A stretch of DNA of 64,000 nt. It comes from Rufibacter sediminis. Its GTDB lineage: Bacteria > Bacteroidota > Bacteroidia > Cytophagales > Hymenobacteraceae. Shown here one piece after another: positions 60,991 to 64,000 of the stretch. Each line of letters starts with the position of its first letter. Position 1 is the stretch's first letter. Made by a program: the position numbers and the translations under genes. The notes below the pieces were generated by a model, which made no database searches, was not told the origin of the DNA, and worked only from the letters and a program-made list of their open reading frames with translations. The stretch covers positions 1 to 64,000 of the forward strand of contig NZ_JACOAF010000037.1 in NCBI RefSeq assembly GCF_014269285.1, in the 5' to 3' direction.

Positions 60991-62052
60991 TTAGTTCCGC
61001 ATTTTGGCGAGTTTCTGGGAGTTGAGGATGAAGATTTTGCTTCCGCGGGTGTCAATGAGTTTCTCGTCTTTGAAGTCGGCGAGGGTGCGGATGACGGTTT
61101 CCTTGGAGGCGCCCACAATGCTGGCCAGGTCTTCGCGGGAAATGGACATCTCGGTGATGCTGTTCCCCTCCTGCTGGTACTGTTTCTCCACCAGAAGCAA
61201 GGCTTCGGCCACGCGCTTGCGCACCGAGTTGTAGGCCAGTTTCAGGAGGCGGTCTTCGCGGTCGGCTAGGTTATCGGAGAGGATTTTGATGAACTTGTTG
61301 GCCACGTCGCGGTTCTGGTGCAGGAGCGTGAAAAAGTCCTCCTTCGGAATCAGGTACACCTCAGAATCTTCCAGCGCCATGGCAGACTCGCGGTACGCGT
61401 TTTCCTCCAGCAGATCCAGGTACCCGATGAAGTCGCCGTCTTTGTAGAGGTTGGTGATGTACTCACGGCCGTCTTCGTTGGCTTTGTAGGTCTTGATCTT
61501 GCCTTTGCTCAGGAAAAACAGGGCGTTGGGGAAATTGCCTTCCAGAAAGAGGTTGTGCTTTTTCTTGAAGACCGTCACGCGGCGCTCGTCAGAAATCAGC
61601 CTGTTGAGTTCTTCGTAGCCTTTGGCTTCCTGGATGAACTCGTCCAGGCCCTGCACGTTCTTCTGGAACTCGGCTTTGAGGATCTCATTTTTCTTGAGGC
61701 GCATCTCCACGGCATCCAGCAGTTCCAGGTCATCGAAGGGTTTGGTGAGGTAGTCATCGGCGCCCAGTTTCATGCCTTTCCGGAAATCGTCTTTCTCAGA
61801 CTTGGCCGTCAGGAACACAAACGGAATGCTGGAAGTCTCGGGGCTTTTGCTCAGCAGGTGCAGCACGCCGTATCCGTCTAACTGGGGCATCATGATGTCG
61901 CAGATGATGAGGTCGGGCTGTTCTCTGCGGGCCAGGTCCACGCCTACTTTTCCGTTTTCGGCTTCTACTACTTGGTAGTTGGCGAGCGAGAGAATCTCAG
62001 CGGTGTTCTCCCTGATTTCCTGGTTGTCTTCTATCAGCAGTATTTTTTTCAT
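60991..62052 (-). CDS. Response regulator fused to a Crp/Fnr-type regulator
   Basis: This 353-residue protein has a REC domain (1-120: LLIEDNQEI, phospho-Asp in IICDIMMPQLDG, Lys in LTKPFDDLE), a short linker helix, a cyclic-nucleotide-binding-like domain (about 150-270) and a Crp-type winged HTH (SREDLASIVGASKETVIRTL). The phosphate-cassette region reads FIGYLDLLEENAYRESAMA, lacking the usual FGE triad, so classical cAMP binding is doubtful. It is encoded 2 nt after a REC-histidine kinase and probably transduces its signal to DNA. Confidence 0.92.
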   Translation of the reverse strand: MKKILLIEDNQEIRENTAEILSLANYQVVEAENGKVGVDLARREQPDLIICDIMMPQLDGYGVLHLLSKSPETSSIPFVFLTAKSEKDDFRKGMKLGADDYLTKPFDDLELLDAVEMRLKKNEILKAEFQKNVQGLDEFIQEAKGYEELNRLISDERRVTVFKKKHNLFLEGNFPNALFFLSKGKIKTYKANEDGREYITNLYKDGDFIGYLDLLEENAYRESAMALEDSEVYLIPKEDFFTLLHQNRDVANKFIKILSDNLADREDRLLKLAYNSVRKRVAEALLLVEKQYQQEGNSITEMSISREDLASIVGASKETVIRTLADFKDEKLIDTRGSKIFILNSQKLAKMRN

Positions 62053-62054
62053 AG

Positions 62055-63281
62055 CTACAGCGTTTGCGGGAAAGTGATGGTAAACGTGGTGCCTTTGTCC
62101 AGCACGCTCTGGTACTCCAGCGTGCCGTCCATGACTTCTACGTATCGTTTGACAATGTTGAGGCCCAGACCGGTGCCCTGGATGTTGGTGGCGTTTTGCG
62201 CCCGGAAAAACGGCGTAAACAAATGCGTCTGGTCCTGCGCCGGTATCCCGATGCCTTCGTCCTGCACGGTGATGGTGACTTTCTGCGGAGTGATGCTGGT
62301 GGCCAGGTGCACGTTTTTGCCTTCGGCGGAGTACTTGCTGGCGTTGGACAATAGGTTGATAAGAATGTTCTTCAAGAGTTGCTTGTCCAGTTCCACCAAC
62401 TCCTGCTCGCCCTGATGCTGGTAGAGGATTTTCTGGCCCTCTTTCACCAGCGCCTGCATTTCCTCCACGCTTTCCTTCACAAACGCCACCAGGTTAAAGG
62501 TAGACGGAATGTTGTACACCTTGCCCTCTTCAATGCGGCTGATGGACAGGAAATCGTTCAGGATGACCGTCAGGTTCTGCACCGCCGATTTAATTCGGTC
62601 TACGTGCTTCAGGCGCTTGTCGTCTTCCTCAGTGGTCTTGTAGCGCGCGATGATGGAGGCCGAGGAAAGCACCGTGCTCAAGGGCGTGCGGAACTCATGC
62701 GAGGCCGTGGTCACGAACCGAGATTTGAGCTCGTTCAGTTCTTTTTCCTTCTGCAGCGCTTTCTCAATGTCCAGTTGCGCCTCGTAGAGGATGCGGTTGG
62801 TGTTCTCCAGTTTCTGAATGGCCTCGGCCAATTCCTGGGTTCTTTCTTCCACCCGTTGCTCCAGCTGCGCGTTCAGCGTCTGAATCTGGGTGAGGCTTTT
62901 GGCGTGCTCAATGCTGTACCGGATGGACCGTTCCAGGTCATACGGGTTGAAGGTGCCTTTTACCAGGTAATCCTGCGCGCCGGCGCGCATGGCTTTCTCA
63001 TCGGTTTCGCGGTCGGTTTGGCCGGTGAGCAGGATAAACGGGGCGGTGGTGCCTTCCTCCACGGCTTTGGTGATCAGTTCCAGGCCGTCATGCGCGCCCA
63101 GGAAAAAGTCTACCAGGTAAACATCGTGTTTCTTCTCCCGGATGAGGGCGAGCGCCTCGGGGAAGGAGGCTGTCCAGTCCAGGTGGTAGTGGCGGCCCGG
63201 AATATCCTGAATGATGTCACGGGTTATCACGAAGTCATCTTCATCGTCATCCACCAACAAGATTCTTATTTGATCCGCCAT
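62055..63281 (-). CDS. Hybrid REC-histidine kinase
   Basis: This 408-residue soluble kinase begins with a REC domain (LLVDDDEDDFVI, phospho-Asp in VYLVDFFLGAHDG). A long coiled coil follows (LNAQLEQRVEERTQELAEAI), then HisKA with SHEFRTPLSTVL, and the ATPase boxes NLLSNASKYS, VQDEGIGIPA and GTGLGLNIVKRYV. REC-first kinases take input from another phosphodonor instead of a sensor domain. It is translationally close (2 nt) to the REC-cNMP-HTH gene; a membrane protein and a lone REC protein are encoded upstream. Confidence 0.93.
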   Translation of the reverse strand: MADQIRILLVDDDEDDFVITRDIIQDIPGRHYHLDWTASFPEALALIREKKHDVYLVDFFLGAHDGLELITKAVEEGTTAPFILLTGQTDRETDEKAMRAGAQDYLVKGTFNPYDLERSIRYSIEHAKSLTQIQTLNAQLEQRVEERTQELAEAIQKLENTNRILYEAQLDIEKALQKEKELNELKSRFVTTASHEFRTPLSTVLSSASIIARYKTTEEDDKRLKHVDRIKSAVQNLTVILNDFLSISRIEEGKVYNIPSTFNLVAFVKESVEEMQALVKEGQKILYQHQGEQELVELDKQLLKNILINLLSNASKYSAEGKNVHLATSITPQKVTITVQDEGIGIPAQDQTHLFTPFFRAQNATNIQGTGLGLNIVKRYVEVMDGTLEYQSVLDKGTTFTITFPQTL

Positions 63282-63301
63282 ACAGGTTACGTTTTTGCCA
63301 C

Positions 63302-63709
63302 TTACTGCGGCAACTGGGATATTGTTTTAGACCTGTTTCCAAAAACAGGAATCATCATGGTTGAGAGAACTACACTGGCAGAGTAAATCAAGCTCAACAT
63401 GAATGCCATGGAGCCTGACATGATCCAGAAATAAGTGATAACTGTTAAAATCACTACCAGGTTAAACAAAACCTTAACAAGGAAGGAGGACTTTGTTCTT
63501 GCAACTAAAAATTTAAAACTTAAAAACGAGATCAGTAATGCTGGTAGGGAGAAGAATGCTCCAAACAATATAAAGAGTACTAAAAACTCAATGCCAACAT
63601 TCAATTTTTGATCAATACACCCAACAATCACCAATAATAAAGGGGCTACAATCACGATGACCAAGACCCATATTTCTAGAGGGAATAAATTATTGGGGTG
63701 TTTTTCCAT
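63302..63709 (-). CDS. Small four-helix membrane protein of unknown function
   Basis: This 135-residue protein has four hydrophobic segments: IWVLVIVIVAPLLLVIVGC, FLVLFILFGAFFSLPALL, VLFNLVVILTVITYFWI and MAFMLSLIYSASVVLSTMMI. The sequence is clearly more AT-rich than its neighbours. It sits between two response-regulator genes in the same direction, with gaps of 20 and 25 nt, so it is co-transcribed and may be a later insertion into the operon. Near its 3' end CCTGTTT/AAACAGG (63332-63348) recalls a family A core inside coding sequence. No family is recognised. Confidence 0.7.
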   Translation of the reverse strand: MEKHPNNLFPLEIWVLVIVIVAPLLLVIVGCIDQKLNVGIEFLVLFILFGAFFSLPALLISFLSFKFLVARTKSSFLVKVLFNLVVILTVITYFWIMSGSMAFMLSLIYSASVVLSTMMIPVFGNRSKTISQLPQ

Positions 63710-63734
63710 CTTAGAGTTTTAACAATGTAAATCC

Positions 63735-64000
63735 TTAAGGCTTAGGCAGCTCCACGATCTCGAACCAGTACTTGGTGAGGGTTTTCATGACATCCACCAG
63801 GGCCGCAAAGGTGACCGGCTTGGTGATGAAGGAACTCACGCCCAGGTCATAGGTGCGCAGAATGTCTTCCTCGGCTTTGGACGTGGTCAAAACCACCACC
63901 GGAATGACGCGCAGGTGCTCATCGGCTTTGATTTCCTTCAGAGCCTCGCGGCCGTCTTTTTTGGGCATGTTCAGGTCCAGCAGGATAAGGCCCGGCGTGG
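63735..64000 (-). CDS. Single-domain response regulator (Rcp1-like), 5' end outside the window
   Basis: The visible 88 codons enter from the right edge at PGLILLDLNMPKKDGREAL, containing the phospho-Asp, and continue with IPVVVLTTSKAEEDI and the Lys of SSFITKPVTF. The gene ends in ELPKP. The motif LLDLNMPKKDG is typical of Rcp1-type regulators that are paired with phytochrome-like kinases, so such a kinase may lie further right. The start is not visible. Confidence 0.88.
   Translation of the reverse strand, partial: TPGLILLDLNMPKKDGREALKEIKADEHLRVIPVVVLTTSKAEEDILRTYDLGVSSFITKPVTFAALVDVMKTLTKYWFEIVELPKP

Noticed and set aside
60865-61269. Rightward frame with THSL repeats
   Set aside because: The repeats are only the translation of the CACT microsatellite, and the rest is antisense to the REC-cNMP-HTH gene.

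Overview
The window looks like chromosomal DNA of a Bacteroidota bacterium, most likely Cytophagales/Hymenobacteraceae (Rufibacter/Pontibacter/Hymenobacter-like). This is inference from gene families and signals; no rRNA is in the window. Supporting signals are Bacteroidota-type promoters (-7 TAnnTTTG with a TTG/TTTG -33 element), weak Shine-Dalgarno sequences, PAS-rich and TPR sensor kinases, a GH26 mannanase, outer-membrane beta-barrels, YsnF-type stress proteins and a type II NADH dehydrogenase. No phage, transposase, integrase or CRISPR array was seen. The content is housekeeping plus stress/accessory genes.

Layout. 1-690: five tandem promoters reading leftwards off the edge, probably an rRNA operon control region. 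1.0-4.0 kb: a six-PAS histidine kinase frameshifted at an A8 tract. 4.3-10.5 kb: two amidohydrolase-like exported proteins in an operon and an APC amino-acid permease. 10.7-18.7 kb: small OM protein, orphan sbcD, catalase, PLP-dependent Ser/Thr dehydratase, Zn alcohol dehydrogenase, exported beta-propeller protein. 19-26.5 kb: M28 peptidase, an STAS-like/USP/EamA group, an uncharacterised protein, HNH protein, MFS transporter, LolD-like ATPase. 27-29 kb: sucC, ohr, tRNA-Arg(CCG). 29-38.3 kb: small genes, long spacers, an ankyrin protein, OM barrel, ndh, a coiled-coil lipoprotein. 38.8-42 kb: three PRC-barrel/YflT/YsnF stress proteins. 42-46 kb: alpha/beta hydrolase, GH26 mannanase, STAS-like protein. 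46.2-54.2 kb: alpha-2-macroglobulin lipoprotein plus PBP1C. 54-64 kb: TPR histidine kinase, M28 exopeptidase, USP, hemA, and a two-component operon (REC-cNMP-HTH, REC-kinase, membrane protein, single-domain REC) running off the right edge.

Themes. Stress defence recurs (catalase, Ohr, two double-USP proteins, YsnF cluster, ankyrin protein, alpha-2-macroglobulin/PBP1C), as does sensory phosphorelay.

The most unusual content is between the genes. About three dozen copies of a stem-loop element (family A, about 36-40 nt, core TTTTAGGC...GCCTAAAA with an inner TTTTC/GAAAA pair) occupy most intergenic gaps. Their arms co-vary, some are extended by copy-specific perfect pairing to 22-28 bp, several abut ordinary terminators, and two supply the stop codon of a gene. 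A second hairpin family (B, CTTGTTGGTG/CACCAACAAG) and a third set of paired short palindromes with fixed spacing (C) also occur, plus a (CACT)15 microsatellite touching a regulator's stop codon.
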